Origin: Breznakiella homolactica
GTDB taxonomy: Bacteria; Spirochaetota; Spirochaetia; Treponematales; Breznakiellaceae
Length of the DNA: 64,000 bases
NCBI RefSeq assembly: GCF_016616095.2
Contig: NZ_CP067089.2
Coordinates: 4,216,001 to 4,280,000 of the forward strand
Reading direction: 5' to 3'
Every line of letters starts with the position of its first letter. Position 1 is the first letter of the stretch. The position numbers and the translations under genes were made by a program. Shown here piece by piece: positions 9,449 to 17,668 of the stretch. The notes beneath the pieces are model-generated. The model was given only the letters and a program-made list of their open reading frames with translations, made no database searches and was not told the DNA's origin.

Positions 9449-10171
9449 TCAGCCTATGGAAGGGAGTTCATTTGGCCTTAAGTCAAAAACGAGGACCTCC
9501 GCGCCGTTTCCGCCGGTAAAAAGCAGATCCGTCTCATCCCGGACCCGGGCTCCGTCTCCTTCGTTCATAGCCGTTCCGTTTACCGATATACTGCCCTTGG
9601 CAATCTGAATATACGCGTACCGGTTCCGGAGGATTTCCAGTTTCTGCTGCTCATCCCCGTCGAACAGGCCGGCGTAAACCCGGATATCCTGGTAAACCGG
9701 CAGGGATCCCTCGGTCTCATTCGGGGAGATAACAAGCCTGAATTTTCCCCGTTTCTCGTTTTCCGGGAAGTGTTTCTGATGGTACCGGGGCGTTACCCCG
9801 GTTTGGCTGGGAACAATCCATATCTGGAGAAACCGAAGCATTTCACTGCCCGAATGGTTGAATTCACTGTGGAGTATCCCGGTGCCGGCGCTCATCATCT
9901 GGATATCCCCGGCTTTGTTCACCGATCCGACCCCCATGGAATCACGGTGCTCCAGTTCGCCTTCCAGGACATAGGAAAAAATCTCCATATCCCGATGGGG
10001 ATGGGTATCAAAACCCATGGCCGGCTGAACCCGGTCGTCGTTGATAACCAGAAGATCCGAAAATCCTATCTGCCGGGGATCGTAGTAATTGGCAAAAGAA
10101 AATGAGTGCCGTGAATCGAGCCAGTTTGTGCGTCCGATGCCGCGGTCCTGTGCCTTCCGTATTTCTATCAT
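9449..10171 (-). CDS. Pirin-family cupin protein (YhhW-like)
   Basis: 240 residues with the bicupin pirin fold. The N-terminal cupin carries the expected metal ligands H57, H59, H101 and E103 (THPHRDME and GILHSEFNH). Length and the RTNWLDSRHSFSFANYYDP start fit the YhhW/quercetinase-like subgroup. Members bind Fe, Mn or Zn; some cleave flavonols and others act as redox regulators, so the role here is open. The ATG has AGGAG five bases upstream. It is monocistronic, and a small dyad TCCGGGT-ATG-ACCCGGA (9421-9437) lies just past the stop. Confidence 0.9.
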   Translation of the reverse strand: MIEIRKAQDRGIGRTNWLDSRHSFSFANYYDPRQIGFSDLLVINDDRVQPAMGFDTHPHRDMEIFSYVLEGELEHRDSMGVGSVNKAGDIQMMSAGTGILHSEFNHSGSEMLRFLQIWIVPSQTGVTPRYHQKHFPENEKRGKFRLVISPNETEGSLPVYQDIRVYAGLFDGDEQQKLEILRNRYAYIQIAKGSISVNGTAMNEGDGARVRDETDLLFTGGNGAEVLVFDLRPNELPSIG

Positions 10172-10411
10172 ACAAGCTCCTTTTTTTAACTTTTTTTTCT
10201 ATATACTACAAAGATATAAAAACAGAACGCGGTAATCAAGGACAGACGCGGTACGCAGTATGCGGAGCATGTTTGGCTCTAGATGTTCAAAAATTGAACA
10301 AAATTCCGGAAAAGGGTGCAAAAAGAATTTGAGGGGGTGTTCTAACTATATTCCCGCTGTAGGGAATTAACTAATTCCGTACAGTGAAAACATACATTAT
10401 AGGAGTATACC

Positions 10412-11338
10412 GTGAAATATTTAAAACCAGCAGCCCTGTACGTATGCCTTTTCTGTGTTTTTCTCTGCGCATCCTGTGCGCTTATTATCGACAGCGACCT
10501 TACGGATCACGATATCCGGGAATACGCCGATTTTTCCGCCCGGGGGGTATCCCGGATCGAAGTTGAAACCTCGGTGGTGGATGTAACGGTGGTATCCTGC
10601 CACGGTGACCGCATCCGATTTATCCTTACCGGGAGCGACTCCTGTTCCTCCGTTGATTTTGACACGAAACAGAGCGGCGGAATTGTTTCCGTATCCTGTG
10701 ATCCGGAAAAACCGAACGCCAAATACGGGCATAAACTAAGCCTTGAGGTACAGGTCCCGGATTTTCTTGCGCCGGAATTCACTATTAAAAATATTACCGG
10801 AAAGATTGATTTCCAATATTCCGGGGCGGAACGGCTCTGTCTGTCTACTTCCAGCGGTTCCATCAAGATCGATTCCGCGGATGTATACGCCGCTGCGGAA
10901 CTGAGATCAAATTCCGGCGGTATTTCCGCGGGTTCCCTGTCCGCTCCCCGGCTGAATATCATCAATTCCTCCGGTTCCGTCTCGGTCTCCGGCCTGAATG
11001 TCCGGAATATCTCTATCAAAAACACCTCCGGCAGTGTGACCGCCGCGGCATTCTCCTTGCCGGATGATTTGGAAATTGCCAATACTTCAGGGTCGATTAC
11101 CGTAACCCTGCCCGGGGACAGCAGTTTCTTTGTGGACGCCCGGTCGAACTCCGGGCGGGTGGAGTGCGATTTCTCCGTGGACGGAACAGCGGAACGCCGC
11201 AAAGTCCGGGGAATTGTGGGCGCGGCAAAGGAATGTTCATCCCCTTCGGTATATCTTGAGTCGGTTTCGGGAAGCGTAAAGATCAGAAAGGGCGGTTCCG
11301 CCGGCAATACGTGCCCGGCGGAGGAAACAGCCGCCTGA
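10412..11338 (+). CDS. DUF4097-type beta-helical lipoprotein
   Basis: 308 residues from a GTG with AGGAG six bases upstream. The signal segment ends in the lipobox CASC (Cys near residue 21), so a lipid-anchored location is likely. The mature part is a regular beta-strand repeat rich in Ser, Gly and Asn: SSGSIKIDS, SNSGGISAG, SSGSVSVSG, TSGSVTAAA, TSGSITVTL, SNSGRVECD and SVSGSVKIR recur about every 17-22 residues. This is the pattern of DUF4097 proteins (sometimes called putative adhesins), which form a right-handed beta solenoid. Their biochemical role is unknown. The next gene is separated by about 105 bases containing a strong hairpin. Confidence 0.85.
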   Translation: MKYLKPAALYVCLFCVFLCASCALIIDSDLTDHDIREYADFSARGVSRIEVETSVVDVTVVSCHGDRIRFILTGSDSCSSVDFDTKQSGGIVSVSCDPEKPNAKYGHKLSLEVQVPDFLAPEFTIKNITGKIDFQYSGAERLCLSTSSGSIKIDSADVYAAAELRSNSGGISAGSLSAPRLNIINSSGSVSVSGLNVRNISIKNTSGSVTAAAFSLPDDLEIANTSGSITVTLPGDSSFFVDARSNSGRVECDFSVDGTAERRKVRGIVGAAKECSSPSVYLESVSGSVKIRKGGSAGNTCPAEETAA

Positions 11339-11413
11339 ACGCGGCAGCGGGTGATTCTGTTTCTCCATATAAACCCGGACTTCCGGATATTCCAGCAGCG
11401 GATATTTATCGGT

Positions 11414-11443
11414 ATACTCTCCTTGAAAGTTCAAGGAGAGTAT
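11414..11443 (+). promoter_or_regulatory. Hairpin that buries the ribosome binding site of the DUF554 gene
   Basis: A 13-base-pair perfect stem (arms 11414-11426 and 11431-11443, loop AAGT) ends one base before the ATG at 11445. The right arm contains the whole Shine-Dalgarno AAGGAGAG. In RNA the site would be inaccessible unless the stem is opened, so a thermosensor, trans-acting RNA or protein switch is plausible. It is not followed by a T-run, which argues against a terminator. Confidence 0.7.
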
Positions 11444-11444
11444 T

Positions 11445-12134
11445 ATGATCGGCCCTGTTGTCAACGCTCTGGCTATTGTCATCTGCGCCCTGGTAGGCGC
11501 ATTCCTTATCCGGGGTATCCCGGACCGTTTTGAGGTTCTGCTGAAGCAAACCCTGGGGCTTGCGGTAATTTATATCGGAATCAAAGGCGCCCTGGATAAC
11601 CAGCGTGTCCTGCTCCTGGTGATGAGCCTGGTAATCGGCTGCGTCATCGGTGAGTTAATCAATATCGACAAAGCCATGAACCGGTTCGGGGACTGGGCCG
11701 AACGTAAACTCGGCCTCGGGGGCGGAACTTTTTCCAAGGGATTCGTTTCCGCCAGTATTCTGTTCTGTACCGGTTCCATGGCCATTGTCGGGTCGATCCA
11801 GAGCGGCCTCATGGGAAACCACGAAACCCTTTTCGCCAAGTCCGTGCTGGACGGTTCAATTTCCATTGTATTCGGCGCGTCCATGGGAATTGGAGTAGCT
11901 TTTTCCGCTATCCCGGTTCTTCTGTACCAGGGTGCCATAACCCTGGCGTCCATGGCGGTCAAGGATCTGCTGACCCCGGAGATTATCCGGGAAATGTCCG
12001 CCGTGGGGAGCCTTCTGGTGGCCGCCATTGGATTCAATTTTTTAGGTATAAAAGAAATAAAAATCGCCAACCTTATTCCGGCGATGTTTATTCCATGGAT
12101 TTATATCGGGATCGAGCAGCTTGTTCGTAATTAA
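11445..12134 (+). CDS. DUF554 family integral membrane protein
   Basis: 229 residues with about seven hydrophobic helices. Conserved-looking features of DUF554 (YdfK/YqgA-like) proteins are visible: GCVIGELINIDKAMNRFGDW near residue 65, then a Gly-rich loop, then FVSASILFCTGSMAIVGSIQSGL, and a glycine/serine-rich SISIVFGASMGIGVAFSA segment. The family is a predicted transporter of unknown substrate. The stop codon lies inside the GTTCGTAATTAACGAAC dyad that precedes the IclR gene. Translation is probably limited by the hairpin covering its ribosome binding site. Confidence 0.85.
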   Translation: MIGPVVNALAIVICALVGAFLIRGIPDRFEVLLKQTLGLAVIYIGIKGALDNQRVLLLVMSLVIGCVIGELINIDKAMNRFGDWAERKLGLGGGTFSKGFVSASILFCTGSMAIVGSIQSGLMGNHETLFAKSVLDGSISIVFGASMGIGVAFSAIPVLLYQGAITLASMAVKDLLTPEIIREMSAVGSLLVAAIGFNFLGIKEIKIANLIPAMFIPWIYIGIEQLVRN

Positions 12135-12139
12135 CGAAC
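12123..12139. promoter_or_regulatory. Candidate IclR operator 1
   Basis: GTTCGTAATTAACGAAC is a 17-base dyad with 6-base arms. It lies 26 bases upstream of the -35 box of the IclR gene and shares the GTTCG...CGAAC outer bases with two further 17-base sites before the catabolic operon. I infer autoregulation by the adjacent IclR protein. Confidence 0.55.
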
Positions 12140-12164
12140 CGGATTTGGTAATACAAAAAAAGAT

Positions 12165-12193
12165 TTGACATATTGGAATTCACACAGTACAAT
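12165..12193 (+). promoter_or_regulatory. Sigma-70-type promoter of the IclR gene
   Basis: TTGACA (12165-12170), a 17-base spacer, then TACAAT (12188-12193). It has a perfect -35, a five-of-six -10 and ideal spacing, 24 bases before the ATG. Confidence 0.8.
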
Positions 12194-12216
12194 GCTCCAT
12201 CGGAGAACCTTAAGAA

Positions 12217-12996
12217 ATGGCGAACGTCTATGGAGTATCGGTACAGTCGGTGGACCGCGCGCTGGAGATCCTGGAAATAATAGCAGGACCCGGCGGCGAT
12301 GAATTGGGCATCACCGATATCGCTGCGAAAATCGGACTCAATAAAAGTACCGTCTACGGCCTCGTCAATACCCTGGTAAACCGGGAATATCTTGAGCAGA
12401 ATCCCGATACAAAGCGGTACCGTCTCGGTATAAAACTCTTTGAGATGGGTTCCCTGGTGCAGCGGCGCATCGATGTCCGGGCGGAGGCGAAACCTTACTG
12501 CCAGGAATTGTCCGAAAAATACGATTCCACGGTGCATCTGGCCGCTTTTTACGATTTTGAAATTGTCTATATCGATAAGGTCGATTCTCCCGACGCGGTG
12601 GTTCAGTATTCCCAGCTCGGCCGCCGGGCGCCCATGTACTGTACCGGTGTGGGCAAGGCGATCCTGGCGAATATACCGGAAAGCGAACGGGAATTGTTTT
12701 ACCGGAACGTAGAGCTCCGGAGTTTTACCGCCAATACGATCACGACCCGGGAAGATCTGGAAAAGGAACTGGCGCGGATCCGGGAACGGGGATACGCCGT
12801 GGATGATGAAGAGATACAGCCGGGGCTCCGCTGTGTGGCGGCGCCCATATTCGACCATCTCGGACGGCCTTCGGCGGCGATCAGCGTGTCTAAGCCGCTT
12901 AACCGTATGAACAGTCAGATGCAGGAGAGTATAGCCCGGGATATAACCGGCGTTGCGGGGCAGATATCCCGCAGAATAGGCTATCAGGCAGCATAA
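12217..12996 (+). CDS. IclR-family transcriptional regulator
   Basis: 259 residues. The N-terminal winged helix-turn-helix (about 1-70) reads SVDRALEILEIIA, then GITDIAAKIGLNKSTVYGLVNTL. The C-terminal IclR effector-binding domain (about 80-255) contains RRAPMYCTGVGKAILA and GIRCVAAPIFDH-like blocks (here GLRCVAAPIFDH). IclR proteins usually control catabolism of aromatic or small organic acids in response to pathway metabolites. It sits immediately upstream of a ten-gene catabolic cluster on the same strand, and three related 17-base dyads flank it. It is therefore the likely local regulator. GGAG lies 11 bases before the ATG, a rather long spacing. Confidence 0.93.
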   Translation: MANVYGVSVQSVDRALEILEIIAGPGGDELGITDIAAKIGLNKSTVYGLVNTLVNREYLEQNPDTKRYRLGIKLFEMGSLVQRRIDVRAEAKPYCQELSEKYDSTVHLAAFYDFEIVYIDKVDSPDAVVQYSQLGRRAPMYCTGVGKAILANIPESERELFYRNVELRSFTANTITTREDLEKELARIRERGYAVDDEEIQPGLRCVAAPIFDHLGRPSAAISVSKPLNRMNSQMQESIARDITGVAGQISRRIGYQAA

Positions 12997-13047
12997 AAAA
13001 ACCAAGTAATAATCAATGTAAAATTCAGATTTTTTCTTAAATTATTG

Positions 13048-13064
13048 GTTCGTTGTATCAGAAC
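13048..13064. promoter_or_regulatory. Candidate IclR operator 2
   Basis: GTTCGTTGTATCAGAAC is an imperfect 17-base dyad with 4-base arms. Its centre is exactly 20 bases from that of the perfect dyad at 13068-13084, about two helical turns, as expected for cooperative binding on one face. Confidence 0.45.
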
Positions 13065-13067
13065 AAT

Positions 13068-13084
13068 GTTCGGTAATACCGAAC
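13068..13084. promoter_or_regulatory. Candidate IclR operator 3
   Basis: GTTCGGTAATACCGAAC is a perfect 17-base dyad (8-base arms, single central A) lying 14 bases before the start codon of the first catabolic gene. Outer bases match the site upstream of the IclR gene. Confidence 0.6.
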
Positions 13085-13098
13085 TAAATGGAGGAAGG

Positions 13099-13926
13099 AT
13101 GATCCAGGATATTCGCAGCCATATTTTTGCCCAGATCCAGGACAGGGAATTTACCGCGGTCCTGCGGGCCGAACATCCGGGTTGTATTTCCGGTATTGCC
13201 CAGCTTGCTTCCCAGGCGGAGGAAATCGGCGTTTCATTCCGCTGTATGAAGGAAGAGGGCAGTGAACTGCGGAAGGATGATACCATCGGAATACTGAAAG
13301 CCCACCCGACCCAGATTGCCCTGGCGGAAGAACGGCTTATCGGGACCCTGGCGAAATTTTCCGGTGTCGCCACCGCGGCCCGGCAGGCGGTGGCCCTGTC
13401 GGAAGGGAAGGTCAGGATCGTATCGGGATCCTGGAAAAAAATGCCCCCGGCCATCAAAGACGGTATCCGCACCGCCATAGCTTCCGGCGGTGCTTCCTTC
13501 AGAATCAGTTCCCGGCCCATGGTCTATCTCGATAAAAATTACATCCGCATGTTCGGCTCCATTGCCCGGACCCTGGAAGCGGTCAGGAATTTCGGGGATT
13601 ACGTAAAGGTCGTTCAGATAAAAGGGGAACAGGGGTCAATTGAAGTGGAAACCCGGGAAGCCGTTGAAAACGGCGCGGGTATCCTGATGGTGGACACCGG
13701 CAGACCCCTGGACCTTCTGCGCTGCACCGCCGCGGTGAACAGCCTCGGATGCCGGAAATCGGTGGAGATTGCCTTCGCGGGAAATGTCCAGATGAGCGAA
13801 ATTCCCGCCTACGCTGACTATGATCTCGATATTCTCTGTATCGGCAAAGAAATCGTGGACGCGCCCCTGCTGGATATGAAGCTGGATGTGCAGTACGAAC
13901 CCTGCGAGGAGCGTTTATGGGCCTGA
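13099..13926 (+). CDS. NadC/ModD-like phosphoribosyltransferase-fold protein
   Basis: 275 residues from the ATG at 13099, directly after GGAGGAAGG; starts further upstream lie inside the operator. The order of blocks follows quinolinate phosphoribosyltransferase: an N-terminal domain, LAEERLIGTLAKFSGVATA (as NadC AERTALNFLQRLSGIAT), a central block, an ASGGASFR...YLDKNYI block in place of GGGxxHRxxLxDxxLIKDNH, and a C-terminal barrel with VENGAGILMVDT. However, the phosphate-binding TRKTTPGLR is replaced by SGSWKKMPPAIKD, so the normal NadC reaction is doubtful. ModD, a NadC homologue linked to molybdenum genes, is an alternative relative. First gene of the cluster; overlaps the next by 10 bases. 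Confidence 0.75.
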   Translation: MIQDIRSHIFAQIQDREFTAVLRAEHPGCISGIAQLASQAEEIGVSFRCMKEEGSELRKDDTIGILKAHPTQIALAEERLIGTLAKFSGVATAARQAVALSEGKVRIVSGSWKKMPPAIKDGIRTAIASGGASFRISSRPMVYLDKNYIRMFGSIARTLEAVRNFGDYVKVVQIKGEQGSIEVETREAVENGAGILMVDTGRPLDLLRCTAAVNSLGCRKSVEIAFAGNVQMSEIPAYADYDLDILCIGKEIVDAPLLDMKLDVQYEPCEERLWA

Positions 13927-14843
13927 ACCTGCTGGAGAAAACCGAACTGTGGGTGAACAACATTACCCTGGACAACGCCAATCTGACGGTGCTGGCCCAC
14001 ACCGCGGCGGATGTGCTGTCCCTGCCCAGGGACAAGGTTCTTGTGGTGGATGTCCGGCCGGAACATATAACCCTGGATATCCTTGCCAAGGATATCCCCG
14101 TGGAAAACATAACCGGCAAGGAAAAGGATCTCCTCGAAGCCCTCGGCGCCATTCCGGGGGTCAATCTTACGGAAGAAACCTATATTCACTCCAACGGTAT
14201 CCTGGGGCTTCTCTGTATGGAAGGCCAGGACGGGGCCGAGCTGAGCCGGAAAGTTGACGGTATGGTTGACGATATCCGCAGCCGTATCGCGAAACGGGCG
14301 ATAATTTTTCCCACGGGATTCGAACTGAAGCAGAATCTGATAGAGGATACCAATACTCCGTTTCTCCGGGAACTGCTCGAGTCCAACGGGTACACCGCGG
14401 CCACCGGTCCGATTATTCAGGATGATGTCTACGATGTTGAGGGAAAACTCTCGGAGGCCCTTTCCAAGGCGTATGGCCTGATCATCACCACCGGCGGGGT
14501 CGGGGCGGAGGATAAGGATAAAACCGTGGAAGGCATACTCCGGCTCGATCCCGAAGCCGCGACGCCGTATATCGTAAAATTTCAGCAGGGGACCGGGCGG
14601 CACGTCAAGGACGGCGTCCGCATCGCCGTCGGTTCCGTGGGGCCGTCATGGATGGTTGCCTTCCCCGGACCGAACGATGAGGTCAGGGCCGGAGCGGAGG
14701 TTCTGCTGGACTGCCTCCGCAGGGGATACGATAAGGAAAGCACCGCCCGGGCTATCGCGGGGACTCTGGCAAAAATACTCCAGGAAAAACAGATGGAATT
14801 TCACCATCATCACCATAACACAAAACACGAACAGGAGGATTGA
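13917..14843 (+). CDS. MoCF-domain (molybdopterin-binding, CinA/MogA-like) protein
   Basis: 308 residues. GAGGAG lies five bases before the ATG, inside the end of the previous gene. An N-terminal domain of about 135 residues of unknown type is followed by a MoCF_biosynth domain (about 140-285): IIFPTGFEL, FLRELLESNGY, then ITTGGVGAEDKDKT, which matches the GGTG/GVGxxxxD nucleotide-binding loop, and AFPGPNDEV near the end. Such domains bind molybdopterin or hydrolyse nucleotides (CinA). The extreme C-terminus has a natural run of five His residues, which may bind metal. Together with the NadC/ModD-like neighbour it hints at cofactor handling for an enzyme of the pathway, but no molybdenum enzyme is encoded here. 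Confidence 0.78.
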   Translation: MGLNLLEKTELWVNNITLDNANLTVLAHTAADVLSLPRDKVLVVDVRPEHITLDILAKDIPVENITGKEKDLLEALGAIPGVNLTEETYIHSNGILGLLCMEGQDGAELSRKVDGMVDDIRSRIAKRAIIFPTGFELKQNLIEDTNTPFLRELLESNGYTAATGPIIQDDVYDVEGKLSEALSKAYGLIITTGGVGAEDKDKTVEGILRLDPEAATPYIVKFQQGTGRHVKDGVRIAVGSVGPSWMVAFPGPNDEVRAGAEVLLDCLRRGYDKESTARAIAGTLAKILQEKQMEFHHHHHNTKHEQED

Positions 14844-14845
14844 CC

Positions 14846-15622
14846 GTGGATGTAAAGAAAATTGCCCAAATGCTGTACGAGGCTGAAAAAAAGCCGGAAC
14901 AGGTTAGCGCTCCCACCGCTGCGTATCCGGGAATGACCATAGAGGATGCCTACGCGGTTCAGCTGGAAAATATCGGCAGAAAACTGAACCAGGACGGGGA
15001 ACGGCTTATCGGCATGAAAGTCGGGCTGACCAGCAAGGCTATGCAGAAACTTCTGGGTGTCAATGAACCCGATTACGGCCATCTTACCGACCGTATGCTC
15101 CTTCTCGAAGGCGCTCCCTGTGAATGCTCGAAACTGCTCCAGCCCAAAGTCGAAGGCGAGCTGGCCTTCTGTCTCGATAAACCTCTCAAAGGTCCCGGTG
15201 TCACCCTGGCGGATGTCTACAACGCTACGGCATGGGTTGTTCCTTCGATAGAAATTGTCGATTCCCGGGTTAAGGATTGGAAAATAACCCTGGCGGATAC
15301 CGTGGCGGACAACGGTTCCAGCGCGATGCTGGTCCTGGGAAGCGCCATGCGGCCGGTCAAGGATGTGGATATGCGTCTTACGGGAATGACCCTGGAAAAA
15401 AACGGGGAACTGATCAACAGCGGCGCCGCCGCGGAAGTTCTCGGAAACCCAGCCGCGGCGGTGGCATGGCTCGCGAACAAGCTTTCGGAATTCGGCATCG
15501 GCATGGAAGCCGGAAGCATTGTCCTGGCGGGAGCCCTTACGGCGGCCCAGCCTGCGGTTCCCGGGGACAGCTTTACCGTAAGTTTCCAGGGAATGGGCAG
15601 TATCAGTCTCAGATTTGTGTAA
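14846..15622 (+). CDS. 2-oxopent-4-enoate hydratase / 4-oxalocrotonate decarboxylase family
   Basis: 258 residues. The GTG at 14846 is chosen because AGGAGG (14833-14838) is seven bases upstream; the TTG at 14840 is too close. The whole length matches the MhpD/DmpE/DmpH fold. [12 protein letters not shown] and [11 protein letters not shown] carry the three acidic metal ligands, and [11 protein letters not shown] is the family block. Hydratases add water to 2-hydroxypenta-2,4-dienoate to give 4-hydroxy-2-oxopentanoate; decarboxylases make that dienoate. Sequence alone does not separate the two. Because aldolase and acylating dehydrogenase follow directly, hydration is the more economical reading. 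Confidence 0.9.
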   Translation: MDVKKIAQMLYEAEKKPEQVSAPTAAYPGMTIEDAYAVQLENIGRKLNQDGERLIGMKVGLTSKAMQKLLGVNEPDYGHLTDRMLLLEGAPCECSKLLQPKVEGELAFCLDKPLKGPGVTLADVYNATAWVVPSIEIVDSRVKDWKITLADTVADNGSSAMLVLGSAMRPVKDVDMRLTGMTLEKNGELINSGAAAEVLGNPAAAVAWLANKLSEFGIGMEAGSIVLAGALTAAQPAVPGDSFTVSFQGMGSISLRFV

Positions 15623-15632
15623 GGGGAAGAAC

Positions 15633-16493
15633 GTGGAAAAGATTAAGGTAGGTATTATCGGACCGGGGAACATCGGAAGCGATCTGATGTACAAAGTGAT
15701 GAAGAGTAAAAATCTGCAGATGCACCACATGGCGGGTATCGTCGAATCCGAAGGAATCAAACGGGCGGCCGGCCTGGGATTCAAAACTTCAATTACCGGA
15801 GTGGACGCCATCGCGGCTGACCCCGATGTCAGGATCGTCTTTGACGCCACCAGCGCCAAGGCCCATCAGCACAACGCCCCCATCCTGAAGGCGGCGGGAA
15901 AAATCGCCATTGATATGACACCGGCCGCCATCGGCCCGTACGTGGTTCCCTGTGTCAACCTCGACCAGCTCAGCGATGAGGTTAACTTCAATATGGTTAC
16001 CTGCGGAGGCCAGGCCACGGTCCCGATCGCCTACGCAATCAACCGGGCCGCCGATGCGGAGTATGTTGAAATTGTTTCCTGCATATCATCAAAGAGCGCC
16101 GGTCCCGGAACCAGGGCGAATATCGATGAATTCACCGAAACCACCGCCAAGGCGCTCCATATAGTGGGCGGCGCCGACCGCAGCAAGGCCATTATTGTAC
16201 TCAATCCGGCGGACCCTCCGCTGATGATGACCAATACAATCTATGCCCTGGTAAGAAATCCCGATGAAAAGAAAATTGTTGAATCGGTCAATGAGATCAT
16301 CGGGGAAATCCAGTCCTACGTTCCCGGGTACCGCCTCAGGGTTCCCCCGGTTCTGGACGGAAACAAAGTAACCGTAATTATTGAAGTTGAAGGCGCCGGC
16401 GATTTCCTTCCGGCGTATTCAGGTAATCTGGACATCATCAACCAGGCTGCGGTGGCGGTCGCCGAAAAGCTGGCTTCGAAAATGCTGTCATAG
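15633..16493 (+). CDS. Acetaldehyde dehydrogenase (acylating)
   Basis: 286 residues from a GTG preceded by AAGGGGAAG. It has the N-terminal Rossmann motif [12 protein letters not shown], the catalytic Cys near position 124 in [12 protein letters not shown], and a C-terminal domain with [16 protein letters not shown]. These are hallmarks of MhpF/DmpF, which oxidises acetaldehyde plus CoA and NAD to acetyl-CoA and channels its substrate from the partner aldolase. It sits between the hydratase and aldolase genes, as in classical meta-cleavage operons, but the order is hydratase-dehydrogenase-aldolase. Length is slightly shorter than the common 300-315 residues. Confidence 0.95.
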   Translation: MEKIKVGIIGPGNIGSDLMYKVMKSKNLQMHHMAGIVESEGIKRAAGLGFKTSITGVDAIAADPDVRIVFDATSAKAHQHNAPILKAAGKIAIDMTPAAIGPYVVPCVNLDQLSDEVNFNMVTCGGQATVPIAYAINRAADAEYVEIVSCISSKSAGPGTRANIDEFTETTAKALHIVGGADRSKAIIVLNPADPPLMMTNTIYALVRNPDEKKIVESVNEIIGEIQSYVPGYRLRVPPVLDGNKVTVIIEVEGAGDFLPAYSGNLDIINQAAVAVAEKLASKMLS

Positions 16494-16511
16494 GCCATGG
16501 AGGAAGACACA

Positions 16512-17522
16512 ATGAATACCAATAAAATACATATTGTCGATACAACCCTGCGGGACGGCAGCCACGCGGTGAGCCACAGTTTTACCGCGGACCAGGCTGT
16601 GGCGGTTTCGGAAGGGCTGGATAAAGCCGGTGTGGAGATGATTGAAATCAGCCACGGTGACGGTATTGCCGGCTCATCGTTAAATTACGGCTTTTCAAAG
16701 CAGCCCGAAATGGAACTGATTAAAGCCGCTTCAGGGGTGATAAAAAACGCCAAACTCACGGTTCTTCTGCTTCCAGGTATCGGCACCATAGAGGATCTCA
16801 GGATGGCCCAGGAAAACGGCGCCGCCGCGGTCCGTGTGGCCACCCATGTGACCGAAGCGGATATCGCTATCCAGCACATCAGCTGGGCAAAACAGGCCGG
16901 ACTTTTTACGGTCGGTTTTCTCATGATGGCGCACATGGCGACGCCGGAAAAAATCGTGGAACAGGCAAAGATATTCGCTGACGCCGGCGCCGACTACATA
17001 AACCTCGCGGATTCCGCCGGGTATATGACCCCTGAGGATGTCCGGGCCAGGATCGCCGCGCTGAAAAACGCGGTTTCCCTGCCCATCGGTTTCCACTCCC
17101 ATAACAATCTCGGACTTTCAGTGGCGAACTCCCTGGCCGCGGTTGAGGAGGGTGCTACGTATATCGACGCGACCTGCCGCGGACTCGGCGCCGGCGCCGG
17201 CAATACCCAGATCGAAGTGCTCTGCGCGGTGATGGAACGGCTCGGATACAATACCGGGGTAAATTCATTTGCCCTTATGGATGTTGCTGAAGATATTGTG
17301 GAACCCCTGATGCAGCGGCCCCAGGTAATACGGACCGACTCTCTGCTCCTGGGTTATGCGGGGGTCTATTCAAGTTTCCTCCTCCATACCCGCCGGGCAG
17401 CGGAAAAATACGGGCTTACCCCGAGGGAAATCCTTGTGGAGCTCGGACGCCGCGGCATGGTTGGCGGCCAGGAAGATATGATCGTTGACGTGGCCTATGA
17501 ACTTTCCCGGAAGGGCACCTAA
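16512..17522 (+). CDS. 4-hydroxy-2-oxovalerate aldolase
   Basis: 336 residues from the ATG at 16512 (GGAGGA seven bases upstream; an earlier in-frame ATG lacks a site). HMGL-type barrel: TTLRDGSHA with the metal-binding Asp near 15, GFHSHNNLGLS with metal ligands H195 and H197, and DATCRGLGAGAGNTQ. The C-terminal DmpG-specific communication domain is present (SFLLHTRRAAEKYG). DmpG/MhpE aldolases split 4-hydroxy-2-oxopentanoate to pyruvate and acetaldehyde, which is passed to the acylating dehydrogenase encoded upstream. It is the last gene before a terminator-like structure. Confidence 0.95.
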   Translation: MNTNKIHIVDTTLRDGSHAVSHSFTADQAVAVSEGLDKAGVEMIEISHGDGIAGSSLNYGFSKQPEMELIKAASGVIKNAKLTVLLLPGIGTIEDLRMAQENGAAAVRVATHVTEADIAIQHISWAKQAGLFTVGFLMMAHMATPEKIVEQAKIFADAGADYINLADSAGYMTPEDVRARIAALKNAVSLPIGFHSHNNLGLSVANSLAAVEEGATYIDATCRGLGAGAGNTQIEVLCAVMERLGYNTGVNSFALMDVAEDIVEPLMQRPQVIRTDSLLLGYAGVYSSFLLHTRRAAEKYGLTPREILVELGRRGMVGGQEDMIVDVAYELSRKGT

Positions 17523-17591
17523 GAAACCGGTCCTGGTCTTCTGCGGGTTCCGCGGAGGATCGCAGCGTCGCTGCGGAACGGGTTTCTTTTT
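17523..17591 (+). terminator. Nested terminator-like structure after the aldolase gene
   Basis: GAAACC (17523-17528) pairs with GGTTTC (17581-17586), followed by TTTT. Inside, GTTCCGC (17547-17553) pairs with GCGGAAC (17573-17579). It probably ends or attenuates transcription between the lower pathway and the ferredoxin part of the cluster. A second inverted repeat, TTTTTCAGG / CCTGAAAAA (17610-17618 and 17628-17636), follows before the next ribosome binding site. Confidence 0.6.
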
Positions 17592-17668
17592 CAGATAAAT
17601 CCTAAGCTGTTTTTCAGGTATGGAGACCCTGAAAAAGGCAGGAGAGAAAATCAGAGAGGAGAGCAGGT

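Noticed and set aside
13099..13926. Naming the NadC-like gene nadC
   Set aside because: The phosphate-binding TRKTTPGLR block is replaced and no nadA or nadB is adjacent; a catabolic cluster surrounds it.
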